Of a stretch of 24,010 bases of DNA, positions 15,401 to 23,018 are shown one piece after another. Below the pieces are notes generated by a model. The model had not been told where the DNA came from and ran no database searches. It saw only the letters and a program-made list of their open reading frames with translations. The DNA lies in NCBI RefSeq assembly GCF_003481985.1, contig NZ_QUMD01000037.1, positions 1 through 24,010 of the forward strand, given 5' to 3'. Origin of the DNA: Clostridium sp. OF09-36. Lineage in GTDB: Bacteria; Bacillota; Clostridia; Lachnospirales; Lachnospiraceae. Position 1 is the stretch's first letter. Every line of letters starts with the position of its first letter. Position numbers and translations under genes: made by a program.

Positions 15401-16716
15401 TTTTTAGTGATCCAACGTCGTTTATTCAGGCCAATATCACAGATCCATTTATCAATGGGGTAAAAAACCTTTTGGGGATACACAGTCCATCTACGGTACT
15501 GCAGGAAATTGGCGGATACACGGTTTCGGGATTTAATCAGGGCGTTGAAAATGGCCAGGCTTCTACGCAAACCGTGGTGCAGTCCTGGGCACAGGGGGTT
15601 GCAAACTGGTTTTCGCAGAAGCTTGGAATCAGCAGTGGCAATTCCACGGAAGCTCAGAACTGGGCAAATAGCACCATGACGGGATATAACAATGCGGTAA
15701 ATAAAAATTACACGAAGTCACAGTCCGTCATGGAAAAATGGGCTGATAACGTAAGAAAGTGGTTTGTTGCTTCCGGAAGCAGCAAAGGTGTCAATAAGGA
15801 ATCCTGGCAAAAATTTGCTGACGATGTAATTAAGGCGTACGCAACTGAGGTATCCTCTAAGCATGTAGAGACACAGGGCCCAACAGAGAAATGGGCCTCC
15901 AACATCCGGAAGTGGTTTGTGGGTGAAAATGAAACGCAGGGAGTAAATGAGCCGTCTTGGCAGAAATTCGCAGCTGATATTATCAAGGGATTTGCTGAAA
16001 AGATCACTGGAAGCCACTCTGAAACGCAGAGCCCAATGGAACAATGGGCTGCAGATGTGAAGACATGGTTTTGGGGCGATAGCAATCTGAATGGAACCGG
16101 CGGAATGTATGATGCATTTTACAACATGGCCAGACGAATTAATGAGGGCTTTGCAAACGGTATTTCTGATTTCGCTTATATGGCGAAAGAAGCAATTCGC
16201 AGATGGGCGCAGGAAGCAATGGAAGAAGCAGAAGAGGAATTTGATATCAATTCACCTTCAAAAGAGTTTTACACGATTGCAGAATATGTGGTGCGCGGCT
16301 TCAACAATGGTATTTCGGACATGGCAAAGACTTCACGCAGTACGGTTCAGAACTGGCTTGATGGCGTACTTGATGTATTCGATGGCGTGGAAGTAAATCT
16401 GCCGGTAGGTATAGATCTGCCTAATGCGGCATCGTATTTACCGCGTATATCGACAGGAACCGTTGTTCCTCCGCGCGCCGGTATTGCTTCTACATCTATG
16501 AGAAGTACATCTGGTATTGATCAGGAGGAAGTTTTCGGTCAGCTGTTAAGAAAAATGGATGATTTCATGTCTGGCTTACAGGAAACGGACGGAAAACCAA
16601 TGCAGATTGTTCTGAATTTAAGCGGGAACCTTGCTGCTCTCGCAAGGATTCTTAAGCCGGAATTGGATAAAGAGGCATCGCGGCGCGGTGTCAGCCTTGT
16701 AGTTGTAGGAGGTTAG
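12466..16716 (+). CDS. Tail tape measure protein
   Basis: At 1416 residues this is the largest gene of the window; its length sets tail length. It starts at ATG 12466 after GAGGTGATAACGT. Residues 1-360 are coiled coil (long alanine/lysine/glutamine heptads, KQEAAAQKEAQRQAAAKAKE). Residues about 455-540 contain a hydrophobic segment (SFAAAFAPILSIVVPPLTTIINLLATAVSWVNQF). Residues 656-875 are a regular array of x-D/N-W-x-x-x-G units, 1041-1205 a 51-residue repeat array, and I-x-SPS motifs occur near 955, 1005 and 1260 with a GF-x-x-G-I partner about 15 residues later. The C-terminus is basic, fitting contact with the tail tip. No lytic domain is seen. Confidence 0.93.
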   Translation: MADGSLKFDTKIDTGEFDKSIASLSKAVERFSAAVDKLSGNIANSFQGAGTAVQKTGEKAAEASKGVESIGAAANEAKDHVKDLQKQMENIKVEQNPGGEPLSDAEAAKSKVVPIENTDVYGYDKSAMEFVEQYGQQAAQSGKKVNEFRQEIEGLKGQMKQLESQGMYFGDEEYDKAYLKLQKVEQALKDYKKELASPTPDANPFGTDSMSGKILDLQTRMHKLAESGKGLGDAEYDELYRKLAIAKEEAKNYAAELAKTPAMIEKENQLLAEKQAKQEAAAQKEAQRQAAAKAKEDAKIAAEEKALQVKRAAEVQEALEQQRLEGIAQAAQVSASKVVKLREELAQLNARQADLGKAGLGLGYQEYDTNAQKIVAITAKLNEYKTHLNQSGKAGSKFAAITKAGFGMAEKAVMKFGKSAGNALAKKAGQAVGNLKNLGKASGSVSKSVLKLSNMFKLMLIRMAMREAIQAAKEGFENLVQYSAGANKSMSELSSGTTYLKNSFAAAFAPILSIVVPPLTTIINLLATAVSWVNQFFAALGGATSFVRAKKVNEDYAKSLKKTGGAASSAGKEAKKALAPFDDLVQIQRETESSGGGGGAFGADPSQMFETAVIDKGISDFANELKSLWDAGDWEGIGKLLGEKINEQVEKWTDYISWDNVGDEITAFVLAFTTLFNSLVATINWYNIGVLMGTGINTLAHTLYLLLTQIDWQMLGAALAFGLNGMVHTVDWDLFGRVLGAYMQAKIAGLYGFVTTADWASIGKAMGTGLNGIIAEIDWAMLGLDFALGLSGLFSVADNFATTYDWSGFGSSLALSMSMFFQNFDWAGAGTAISDIVIGILTALLLFLTETDWWAFGEGVATSIESIDWSTVASRFFAVIGAAFGGFAAFLGGLLSDGVTAAKEYFQGKIEECGGDVVAGILKGIIDGMLGIGNWIVTNIFKPFIDGFKAAFGIHSPSTVMAEMGQYLWEGFCNGIKEFFSDPTSFIQANITDPFINGVKNLLGIHSPSTVLQEIGGYTVSGFNQGVENGQASTQTVVQSWAQGVANWFSQKLGISSGNSTEAQNWANSTMTGYNNAVNKNYTKSQSVMEKWADNVRKWFVASGSSKGVNKESWQKFADDVIKAYATEVSSKHVETQGPTEKWASNIRKWFVGENETQGVNEPSWQKFAADIIKGFAEKITGSHSETQSPMEQWAADVKTWFWGDSNLNGTGGMYDAFYNMARRINEGFANGISDFAYMAKEAIRRWAQEAMEEAEEEFDINSPSKEFYTIAEYVVRGFNNGISDMAKTSRSTVQNWLDGVLDVFDGVEVNLPVGIDLPNAASYLPRISTGTVVPPRAGIASTSMRSTSGIDQEEVFGQLLRKMDDFMSGLQETDGKPMQIVLNLSGNLAALARILKPELDKEASRRGVSLVVVGG
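14431..15084 (+). repeat. Ten x(D/N)W-x3-G units with alternating 27/20-residue spacing
   Basis: Within the tape measure, tryptophan motifs (ISWDNVG, INWYNIG, IDWQMLG, VDWDLFG, ADWASIG, IDWAMLG, YDWSGFG, FDWAGAG, TDWWAFG, IDWSTVA) start at 14431, 14512, 14593, 14653, 14734, 14794, 14875, 14935, 15016 and 15064. The gaps are 27, 27, 20, 27, 20, 27, 20, 27 and 16 residues, so the basic unit is 47 residues. Confidence 0.8.
15586..16080 (+). repeat. Three 51-residue repeats plus a partial fourth in the tape measure
   Basis: Units start at 15586, 15739 and 15892 (153-bp steps) with a partial unit at 16045. Each has the pattern W-A-x-x-(V/I)-x-x-W-F at the start, and the later units share WQKFA and ETQxPxEKW. 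Divergence at the DNA level is high, so the duplication is old. Confidence 0.8.
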
Positions 16717-16717
16717 T

Positions 16718-17119
16718 ATGGGGCAGGCAGTGTTTTTGCTTGATGGAAAGGAATACAACGTAGAAGTAGAGCACGATTCTCTCGAACGCAGCTTTGCGGT
16801 CACTGACACAGATCAGTCTGGCCGTACGCTGGATTATACGATGGACCGGGATATTATAGGGACATTTTATAATTATACGATGAAAATTTATCCCAAAACT
16901 GCTGATATGGCATCGTACAATGCTTTTTATGATGCCATATCAGATCCGGCTTACGAAAGCCATACAATGACATTCCCGTATGGGGATGAAACCTTAACCT
17001 TCCAGGCATATGTCAGCCAGGGAAAAGATAAGCTTCGAATCCGCAATGGGAAGAATTACTGGGGCCAGAGTGGCTTGTCCCTCACATTTACTGCAATGGC
17101 TCCGCAGAGGAGGCGGTAA
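16718..17119 (+). CDS. Distal tail (Dit-like) component
   Basis: The 133-residue protein lies directly after the tape measure, where siphophages encode the distal tail protein that caps the tube and anchors the tail tip. It is a beta-rich domain with FLLDGKEYNVEVEHDSLERSF at the N-terminus and NYWGQSGLSLTFTAMAP at the end. It is shorter than the full-length Dit (about 200-250 residues) and lacks a galectin domain, so it is better described as a small Dit-like hub protein. ATG 16718 follows AGGAGGTTAGT, and the next gene starts two bases after its stop. Confidence 0.65.
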   Translation: MGQAVFLLDGKEYNVEVEHDSLERSFAVTDTDQSGRTLDYTMDRDIIGTFYNYTMKIYPKTADMASYNAFYDAISDPAYESHTMTFPYGDETLTFQAYVSQGKDKLRIRNGKNYWGQSGLSLTFTAMAPQRRR

Positions 17120-17121
17120 AG

Positions 17122-19218
17122 ATGAAATGGGATGTCAGCATTGATCAGAATGGCCAGCAGCCGTATTCAGATACAGAGAATTTATTAAATTATGAAACCT
17201 GCATGAATCCGTACGCCTATTGCTTGCCACGCTACGCAAAAATGTCAGAGGATTTTGTGAATGCCCCGGAAGTTATTCAGAGTGGGGCAAATGGTTTCAT
17301 CAGCACTTCATTGAGTGATGAGAATGGAATTTTTGCAGAACAGCCATTGATAACCATTACTTTTGACCGGTTGAAATCCAGCAATGGTATTAACATGGTT
17401 TTTAACCGGGCGTCGGGGGACTATGCGAATGCGTTAAAGATAAGCTGGTACAAAGATGATGTTCTTGTACATGAAAAGGAGTTTGCTCCGGATGGAGTGG
17501 ATTACTTTTGCAAGGAGCAGGTTTCCCTGTTTAATAAAATACAAATTGTATTTTACAGCACGAATCGGCCATATCGTTATCTCTGGTTGTCTGTTATGAA
17601 AATTCAGAGAATGACGGACACAGGAGGATTAAAAATTGTTTATGACGATATCGCACTTGGGGCATCGGAAGACAGCACGGCAGCTGCAGACGACAAAGAG
17701 TATTATGTAGATCTGCAGAACTTGAAAGACGGAATAGAATTTCCTGATTATGCCCTGTGTTTGCCACGTTATGCAAAGATGGACGGCAGTTATAGCAATG
17801 TCCCAGAAGAACTTACGGACATGGGATATGTCAGTGACAGTATTTCGGATGATAAAGGCGTTTTTTCTGATCCGCCATGTCTGGTGTTTACCTTTACGCA
17901 AAATTATTCCAGTGTGGGAATCACATTGCGGTTTAATGATTATTCTGGAGATTACTGCAGCAAGGTCAGAATCAGATGGTACAGAAATGAAGAACTGATT
18001 GCGGAAGAGATCTATACTCCGAATTCGGCTGATTATTTCTGCTATGGAGTGGTTGATTATTACAACCGGGTGGAGATTTATTTCCTGGAAACAAGTAAAC
18101 CATGTAGAAATGTATTTCTTACTAGAATTATCTGGGGCTTGATCCGGGTTTTTAAGGATGACGAAATTGAAGATATAAACTGCCTCATGGAGTTAAATCC
18201 AATATCGGAAGAAGTCAGCATCAATACAATGGATTACACACTGCGCAGCAAATCAGAATACGCCTTTGAGTTTCAGAAAAGGCAAAAACAGACGCTGTAT
18301 TTTGATGAGACAATTCTGGGAATCTTTTATCTGAAGGACGGAAAGCAGCTGGGCGCCAAAAGGTACACGGTCGAAACTCAGGATATTGTTGGGGTCCTGG
18401 ATAATAATTCCTTCATGGGAGGAATATATCAGGAAGCTCTGACATCGGATGTTCTGGACAGCATTATGCAGGGAGAAAATGTGGATTATTTCTTAGATGA
18501 TGCTTTTGCAGATACAAAGATAAGCGGTTATCTTTCAATCACGTCCAAAAGAAATGCGTTGCAGCAGTTAGCTTTTGCGATCGGAGCTCTGGTTGATACA
18601 AGCTATGACAGAAAATTGTATCTTTATCCACAGCAAAAAGATGTATCAGGAGAGTTTACTGAGCGAGATATCAGACTGGGCTTAACTGTAAATCACACGG
18701 ATATTGTAAGTGGTGTGCGGCTTTATGTGCACACCTACAGTGAAGGAACTGAGGTGTCAGAACTCTATAAGGGACTGCTGGATGGAACAACAAGACTGGA
18801 GTTTTCAGAGCCATACCATAGTTTGAGCATAACAAACGGAGCGATAGATGAGTGTGGAGTAAATTATGCGTGTATTACAGGCAGTGGCGAAGAAGTGGTT
18901 TTATCCGGAACGAAGTATAACCACAGTACCCAGTGTATTGTGAAAGAAAATCCTAAAATCACACAGAACAAAAATATTGCTGAGGTGAAGGAAGCTACAT
19001 TGGTGACGGCCGGAAATGCACAGGACGTTTTGAACCGGGTTTATGATTACTATGCCGGAAATGAGACCATCAGTTTCAAGGCAGCTATCGAGGATCAGGA
19101 ACTTGGAAACTGTGTGAGAGTATCGACCGGATTTAAGGGAGTTATGACTGGTAATATTACAAAGCTGGATTTTAAATTTTCTAGAAGAAAAATAACTGCG
19201 GAGGTAACTGTGAAATGA
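17122..19218 (+). CDS. Tail-tip (Tal-like) protein with duplicated N-terminal module
   Basis: The 698-residue protein follows the distal tail gene and is expected to form the tail tip and take part in host contact. Residues about 31-160 and 210-340 are two copies of one module: both open with CLPRYAKM, continue with V(S/I)xSxSD(E/D)xGxF, then FxxxSGDYxxxxxxxWY, and end with DYFC and a VEIYF or IQIVF strand. The region after residue 345 resembles the N-terminal half of tail-associated hub proteins, with INTMDYTLRSKSEY. The two modules may be carbohydrate-binding jelly-roll domains; this is inferred from beta pattern. No peptidase or glycosidase motif was found. ATG 17122 is eight bases after GAGGAGG. 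It overlaps the next gene by four bases. Confidence 0.8.
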   Translation: MKWDVSIDQNGQQPYSDTENLLNYETCMNPYAYCLPRYAKMSEDFVNAPEVIQSGANGFISTSLSDENGIFAEQPLITITFDRLKSSNGINMVFNRASGDYANALKISWYKDDVLVHEKEFAPDGVDYFCKEQVSLFNKIQIVFYSTNRPYRYLWLSVMKIQRMTDTGGLKIVYDDIALGASEDSTAAADDKEYYVDLQNLKDGIEFPDYALCLPRYAKMDGSYSNVPEELTDMGYVSDSISDDKGVFSDPPCLVFTFTQNYSSVGITLRFNDYSGDYCSKVRIRWYRNEELIAEEIYTPNSADYFCYGVVDYYNRVEIYFLETSKPCRNVFLTRIIWGLIRVFKDDEIEDINCLMELNPISEEVSINTMDYTLRSKSEYAFEFQKRQKQTLYFDETILGIFYLKDGKQLGAKRYTVETQDIVGVLDNNSFMGGIYQEALTSDVLDSIMQGENVDYFLDDAFADTKISGYLSITSKRNALQQLAFAIGALVDTSYDRKLYLYPQQKDVSGEFTERDIRLGLTVNHTDIVSGVRLYVHTYSEGTEVSELYKGLLDGTTRLEFSEPYHSLSITNGAIDECGVNYACITGSGEEVVLSGTKYNHSTQCIVKENPKITQNKNIAEVKEATLVTAGNAQDVLNRVYDYYAGNETISFKAAIEDQELGNCVRVSTGFKGVMTGNITKLDFKFSRRKITAEVTVK

Positions 19219-19628
19219 GTACAGTGTTAGATACATTGATTACTGACCGGACAGCAGCTGATGTTGCTGCAGATCTGGATAAAGTGTATGCGGATTACAT
19301 ATGCCTGAACCGCGTGGAACAGGCCTGTGCACAGCTTGCTGAGTATTTTCATGTTGACATTCAGACAAAAGAGTGGAAGATGGAGGATTTCCGGACAGAT
19401 AAGGAAATGGATCGTTTACTGGAGAACATCAAAATTTTGCGTGCCGCCTATTTTACAAAATCCGGAACTCCGCCGACGCCTGTAAAGATAACGTATGGAA
19501 GTATTTATCAGGCAAATAACATTGAACAAATCTTAAAGGATCTGGGTGATATGTACTATAACATGCTGAGTGGAAGAAAGCACTTGGCATTCAGGCTTGG
19601 AACTGCAGCTTTAGGAAACAGGAGGTGA
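19215..19628 (+). CDS. Small tail/baseplate protein
   Basis: The 137-residue, mostly helical protein starts at ATG 19215, overlapping the tail-tip stop by four bases (ATGA). Landmarks are DKVYADYICLNRVEQACAQL, SIYQANNIEQILKDL and DMYYNMLSGRKHLAFRLGT. I recognise it only as a conserved type in tail operons of Firmicute phages; its role in the baseplate is inferred from position. Its stop overlaps the ribosome site of the next gene. Confidence 0.55.
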   Translation: MSTVLDTLITDRTAADVAADLDKVYADYICLNRVEQACAQLAEYFHVDIQTKEWKMEDFRTDKEMDRLLENIKILRAAYFTKSGTPPTPVKITYGSIYQANNIEQILKDLGDMYYNMLSGRKHLAFRLGTAALGNRR

Positions 19629-19634
19629 TTGTGT

Positions 19635-20081
19635 TTGTTAAAAACAGACTATAAGGAAGATGTATTTGAAGGAAATCGGAAATATAAGCTGATCAGTAAT
19701 CAAGATGGAACTACGGAAATAGTAGATGAGACAGCATACACTCAGGAAGGTGATCCCTTCGGGGCCAATGACATTAATGCGACCAATGCGGCTATTAACC
19801 GTCAGGAGCATGTTACGCTACTCACTCTTAAAGCAGCTGAATGGACCGGATCAGCAGCACCGTACAGTCAGACAGTGGCAGTTGACGGTGTCACAGCCGA
19901 GGATAATCCAATACTGGTGAGTGCTCTGGAAGATGGCGCAGACCTGGCGGCTCAGAAAGCCTACAATAAGGCATTTGGAATTCTGGCAACTGGAACCGGC
20001 ACAACTGCAGATGGTAGTGTGACATTTAAGGTTTATAAGCAGCCAACAACGGACATTACGGTCGGCTTGAAAGGAGTGTAA
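19635..20081 (+). CDS. Tail/baseplate protein of unknown role
   Basis: TTG 19635 lies nine bases after AGGAGG (19620-19625) and is preferred to the TTG at 19629, only three bases away. The product has 148 residues: an N-terminal KTDYKEDVFEGNRKYKLISNQDGTTEIVDETAYTQEGDPFGANDIN segment of the type found in phage baseplate proteins, then a repetitive beta region with an AWTGSAAPYSQTV-like motif (as EWTGSAAPYSQTVAV) typical of receptor-binding shafts in Firmicute phages. It probably supports the fibre encoded next. Confidence 0.6.
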   Translation: MLKTDYKEDVFEGNRKYKLISNQDGTTEIVDETAYTQEGDPFGANDINATNAAINRQEHVTLLTLKAAEWTGSAAPYSQTVAVDGVTAEDNPILVSALEDGADLAAQKAYNKAFGILATGTGTTADGSVTFKVYKQPTTDITVGLKGV

Positions 20082-20085
20082 TAAC

Positions 20086-21057
20086 ATGGGAAAGATATGG
20101 ATTCCAGGTGGTGGAGGTGCCGGTACTGGATCAGATGATTGCACCGCCAATAAAGCCCAGGTGCTTGTCGGATACACTGCCGTCACCAGGGACTCTGGGG
20201 ATGAGGCAGCAGCGGGAAGTATGCCGAATAATGGTGGTCAGTCTGGGACTCTAAACTGTGGACAGAGCAAGGTGATTCCGGCAGGGTATACATCTGGCGG
20301 CACAGTTACGGCCAATAGTCTGGCATCGCAGACGAGCGGAACAGCTGTCGCTAATCAGATTTCATCCGGAAAAACAGCGTGGGTGAATGGAGCGAAAGTA
20401 ACAGGAACCTTGACTGAGCGTGGACAATATCAGAACGGTGGAGCTGCATTTACAGGAAGTTATTTCGCTATTAACGCGCTGCCAGAGGGGGTTTATCGGT
20501 CAAATGGAGCATCATGGGCGCCAGAAGCGCGATGTACCGCGGATCAGTTGCGAAATGCACTTGGTATTACAGCAGGGAAGATTAAAAAAGGAGAAGTTAT
20601 CGCAGGAGTAACTGGAACCTGGGAGGGATACGTGGCTAATCCAACGGATTTGTATTATAAAGGTTCCAACCCAGCAGGATTCTATGTATCGAATAACGGA
20701 AACGGATATGCTTCGGCGTCATTTGATGGGGTATACATTACAGCAAAATCGACCACGACATCCGCTAATGCTGTAACGATAACCGCTGGAAAAGCTTATA
20801 ATTTATCGGGATATTCAAAACTTATAATTGAATTAAATGTAACCAAAGCTACCTCTTATACTAACACCAACGGTGGGCTTGTTTTAAAGAACGGCAGTGA
20901 AGAACTTATAAGAATCTGGCAGGATGGGTTATATGGAACTGTAGGGGCAAAAACATATTCATTCGACCTGAGTAACTTGCAAAAAGTTCTTACACCGTCT
21001 CTAGCTTTTACACTGCGTGCAGCAGTTGTTCAAATTACTCGTATACGGTTAGCATGA
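20086..21057 (+). CDS. Tail fibre / receptor-binding protein
   Basis: The 323-residue protein has the tail fibre-type segment AAAGSMPNNGGQSGTLNCGQ and a stem in which TAAV-like and GKTAWVNGAKVTGTL segments match the collar repeats of phage fibres. The C-terminal about 110 residues (from LYYKGSNPAGFYVSNNGN) form a separate beta-rich domain, likely the host-binding tip. The gene starts at ATG 20086 after AAGGAG. A 66-base spacer without evident terminator follows. The C-terminal stretch is more AT-rich than the stem, in keeping with modular exchange of tips. Confidence 0.7.
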   Translation: MGKIWIPGGGGAGTGSDDCTANKAQVLVGYTAVTRDSGDEAAAGSMPNNGGQSGTLNCGQSKVIPAGYTSGGTVTANSLASQTSGTAVANQISSGKTAWVNGAKVTGTLTERGQYQNGGAAFTGSYFAINALPEGVYRSNGASWAPEARCTADQLRNALGITAGKIKKGEVIAGVTGTWEGYVANPTDLYYKGSNPAGFYVSNNGNGYASASFDGVYITAKSTTTSANAVTITAGKAYNLSGYSKLIIELNVTKATSYTNTNGGLVLKNGSEELIRIWQDGLYGTVGAKTYSFDLSNLQKVLTPSLAFTLRAAVVQITRIRLA

Positions 21058-21123
21058 TGCCGAGTCTCAATCATTACGCGAAGAACATCGTAAAACTACA
21101 ACTAGCTAAAATAGGAGAAAATA

Positions 21124-21831
21124 ATGAAAGCGTTAGTTATTTATGATACGACCGGAAAAATCTGGTCAGTTACTTACGGCATAACAGAAACTCCGCAGGG
21201 GCTTCTTTGTATGTTTGTTGATATGCCAGATGGAGCTATGTTGGAATACATTGATGTGACAGATTCAAAGAATCCGAAACCGGTATTTTCATACCTGCCT
21301 GAGTCTGATATCGGGCGCCTTCAGAAAGATATGAGGAAGCTGATAGAACGTGTGGATGCAGTTGCTCCAGAAGAAAAGAAGCCGGAAACTCTGAAAGAGT
21401 TCAAGGCAGCAAAAAAACAGGAGATCAGTCAGGCTTGCGAGCAGATTATTTATGCAGGTGTCAGTGTAACACTGGCAGACGGCACCGTGGAGCACTTTGC
21501 GCTGACTGAGCATGATCAACTTAACCTTTTTGGTAAGCAGGCCCAGCTTGCGGCCGGAGCTGAGCAGCTGGAGTATCACTCTGACGGCAAACCGTGTCGA
21601 TACTACAGCGCCGCAGACATGCAGACCATCATCGCGGCGGCCATGCAGCATGTCAGCTACCATACCACCTACTGTAACGCGCTTAACATGTGGGTGGCTG
21701 GATGTGAGACGGCCGAGGAGCTGCAGCAGATCTATTACGGCGCAGATGTGCCGGAGCGGTACCAGTCAGAGGTACTCAAAACATATCTTTTAGAGATTGC
21801 GAGTCTGGCAGGAGATGATGCGGATGCTTAA
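21124..21831 (+). CDS. DUF4376-like tail-associated protein
   Basis: The 235-residue protein has an N-terminal domain about 70 residues long (KALVIYDTTGKIWSVTYG), a helical linker (PETLKEFKAAKKQEISQACEQIIYAGVSVTL) and a C-terminal region that matches DUF4376: ALTEHDQLNLFGKQAQLAAG, QMQHVSYHTTYCNALNMWVAG in similar form. DUF4376 proteins follow fibre genes in many phages and may be fibre chaperones or fibre-attached; the exact role is not established. It starts at ATG 21124, after TAGGAGAAAATA, and overlaps the next gene by eight bases. Confidence 0.75.
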   Translation: MKALVIYDTTGKIWSVTYGITETPQGLLCMFVDMPDGAMLEYIDVTDSKNPKPVFSYLPESDIGRLQKDMRKLIERVDAVAPEEKKPETLKEFKAAKKQEISQACEQIIYAGVSVTLADGTVEHFALTEHDQLNLFGKQAQLAAGAEQLEYHSDGKPCRYYSAADMQTIIAAAMQHVSYHTTYCNALNMWVAGCETAEELQQIYYGADVPERYQSEVLKTYLLEIASLAGDDADA

Positions 21832-22288
21832 GTTGTTTGGCAAGTATAGCTTTTTATTTGACATCGGAGGCGTGCTTTATGTCCTAATCGAGCTGATTTG
21901 GCGGGACTGGAGCCACTGGACCATGTTTGCCCTTGGCGGTCTGTGTTTTGTTATGTTGGGGCTGATTAATGAGGTTCTGCAGTGGGACACACCGCTGTGG
22001 CAGCAGGTGTGGATCGGCACGATCGGGATCACGGCTCTGGAGTTTTTAACTGGTTGCATCGTCAACCTGTGGCTCGGCTGGGGCGTGTGGGATTATAGCG
22101 GGATGCCGGGCAATGTCCTTGGACAGATCTGTCCGCAGTACATGGTGCTGTGGGTGCCCGTGAGCCTGATCGGGATTGTACTGGATGACTGGATCCGGTA
22201 CTGTTTTTTTGGTGAGGGACGGCCAAGGTACAACATCGGTGTAACCAGATACAGTAAAAAGATAATTTGGCTGCCGGAGAGGAGATGA
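21824..22288 (+). CDS. CmpB-like (DUF1113) membrane protein in the lysis region
   Basis: The 154-residue polytopic membrane protein has four hydrophobic segments (about 8-24, 34-50, 66-86 and 104-122). The motif EFLTGCIVNLWLGWGVWDYS and NVLGQICPQY is the signature of the putative ABC-transporter type IV / CmpB family (PF06541). Its function in phages is unknown; its place between fibre and holin genes suggests a role at the membrane in lysis or in superinfection exclusion. I chose ATG 21824, nine bases after AGGAG (21810-21814); TTG 21797, ATG 21815 and 21818 are in frame but poorly spaced. It overlaps the next gene's ribosome site. Confidence 0.75.
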   Translation: MLKLFGKYSFLFDIGGVLYVLIELIWRDWSHWTMFALGGLCFVMLGLINEVLQWDTPLWQQVWIGTIGITALEFLTGCIVNLWLGWGVWDYSGMPGNVLGQICPQYMVLWVPVSLIGIVLDDWIRYCFFGEGRPRYNIGVTRYSKKIIWLPERR

Positions 22289-22293
22289 TAAAA

Positions 22294-22668
22294 ATGGATA
22301 CATCACAGATCATCATCGCAGTGATCGGATCAAACGCGCTCTTTGCTTTTATCCAGTTTCTGATTACGCGGCATGATCAGAAAAAGAATGCTTTATCTAA
22401 GCATGAGCAGGCTCAGAATGACATGATAATTGGCCTTGGACATGATAAGCTGCTTTATCTCACTGACAAATTTGTTCAGCGTGGAGGGGTTACCTTAAAA
22501 GAGCGCCGGAATTTGGATTATATCTATAAGCCATACCGGGAGGCCGGAGGAAACGGGGATTGCCAGATAGGATACGAAGCCTGCGAGAAATTGCCTACAT
22601 TAAGCGATGAGGAGGCTATGGTGCTGGACAGAAAAATTAAACGCAGAGAGTACGGCATCGAAGACTGA
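22294..22668 (+). CDS. Small membrane protein, holin-like accessory
   Basis: A 124-residue product with one N-terminal hydrophobic stretch (residues about 4-24, SQIIIAVIGSNALFAFIQFLI) followed by a charged cytoplasmic domain ending with LPTLSDEEAMVLDRKIKRREYG. This one-TM, soluble-tail layout is found in the lysis region of many Firmicute phages, where such proteins accompany the holin. ATG 22294 is nine bases after AGGAG (22280-22284); ATG 22285 is also in frame but adjacent to the ribosome site. The gene lies between the CmpB-like and holin genes. Confidence 0.6.
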   Translation: MDTSQIIIAVIGSNALFAFIQFLITRHDQKKNALSKHEQAQNDMIIGLGHDKLLYLTDKFVQRGGVTLKERRNLDYIYKPYREAGGNGDCQIGYEACEKLPTLSDEEAMVLDRKIKRREYGIED

Positions 22669-22685
22669 GAAAGAGAGGATAAAAA

Positions 22686-23012
22686 ATGAACATGAATGAT
22701 GTGCTGCAGTATGCAGCGTATGTATTGGTGGCCATCGGTGTGATGGCTTTTTTAGTGTCCGTGATCACCCAGGTGATTAAGGAACTGCCGTGCTTTAAGC
22801 CGGTTCCGACTGCGGTAGTTGTCATTGTGCTGAGCCTGGTACTTTGCCCGGCGGCACTGGTGGCGCTGTTGGCATGGCTGTCAAAGCCGATTAGCTGGTA
22901 CCTTTTATTTGCTTGTATGATTGCAGCCTTTATCGTAGCGCTGGTTGCAATGGACGGTTGGGAGCGTGTAGCTGAGATCTGGCAGCGCACAAAGTACAGC
23001 GATAAGCACTGA
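22686..23012 (+). CDS. Holin (putative, three-TM)
   Basis: The 108-residue protein has three hydrophobic segments (about 8-30, 40-62 and 72-92) and a short basic cytoplasmic tail (WQRTKYSDKH), matching phage holins in size and layout. It would permeabilise the membrane to let the lysozyme encoded at 23788 reach the wall. ATG 22686 follows AGAGGAT; a second ATG at 22692 is in frame and could give a two-start holin/antiholin pair (MNMNDV), though this is only an inference. Confidence 0.7.
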   Translation: MNMNDVLQYAAYVLVAIGVMAFLVSVITQVIKELPCFKPVPTAVVVIVLSLVLCPAALVALLAWLSKPISWYLLFACMIAAFIVALVAMDGWERVAEIWQRTKYSDKH

Positions 23013-23018
23013 GAGGAG

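Noticed and set aside
21058..21123. Possible attachment site or terminator after the fibre gene
   Set aside because: The 66 bases contain no convincing hairpin, T-run or repeat; only the ribosome site of the next gene can be supported.
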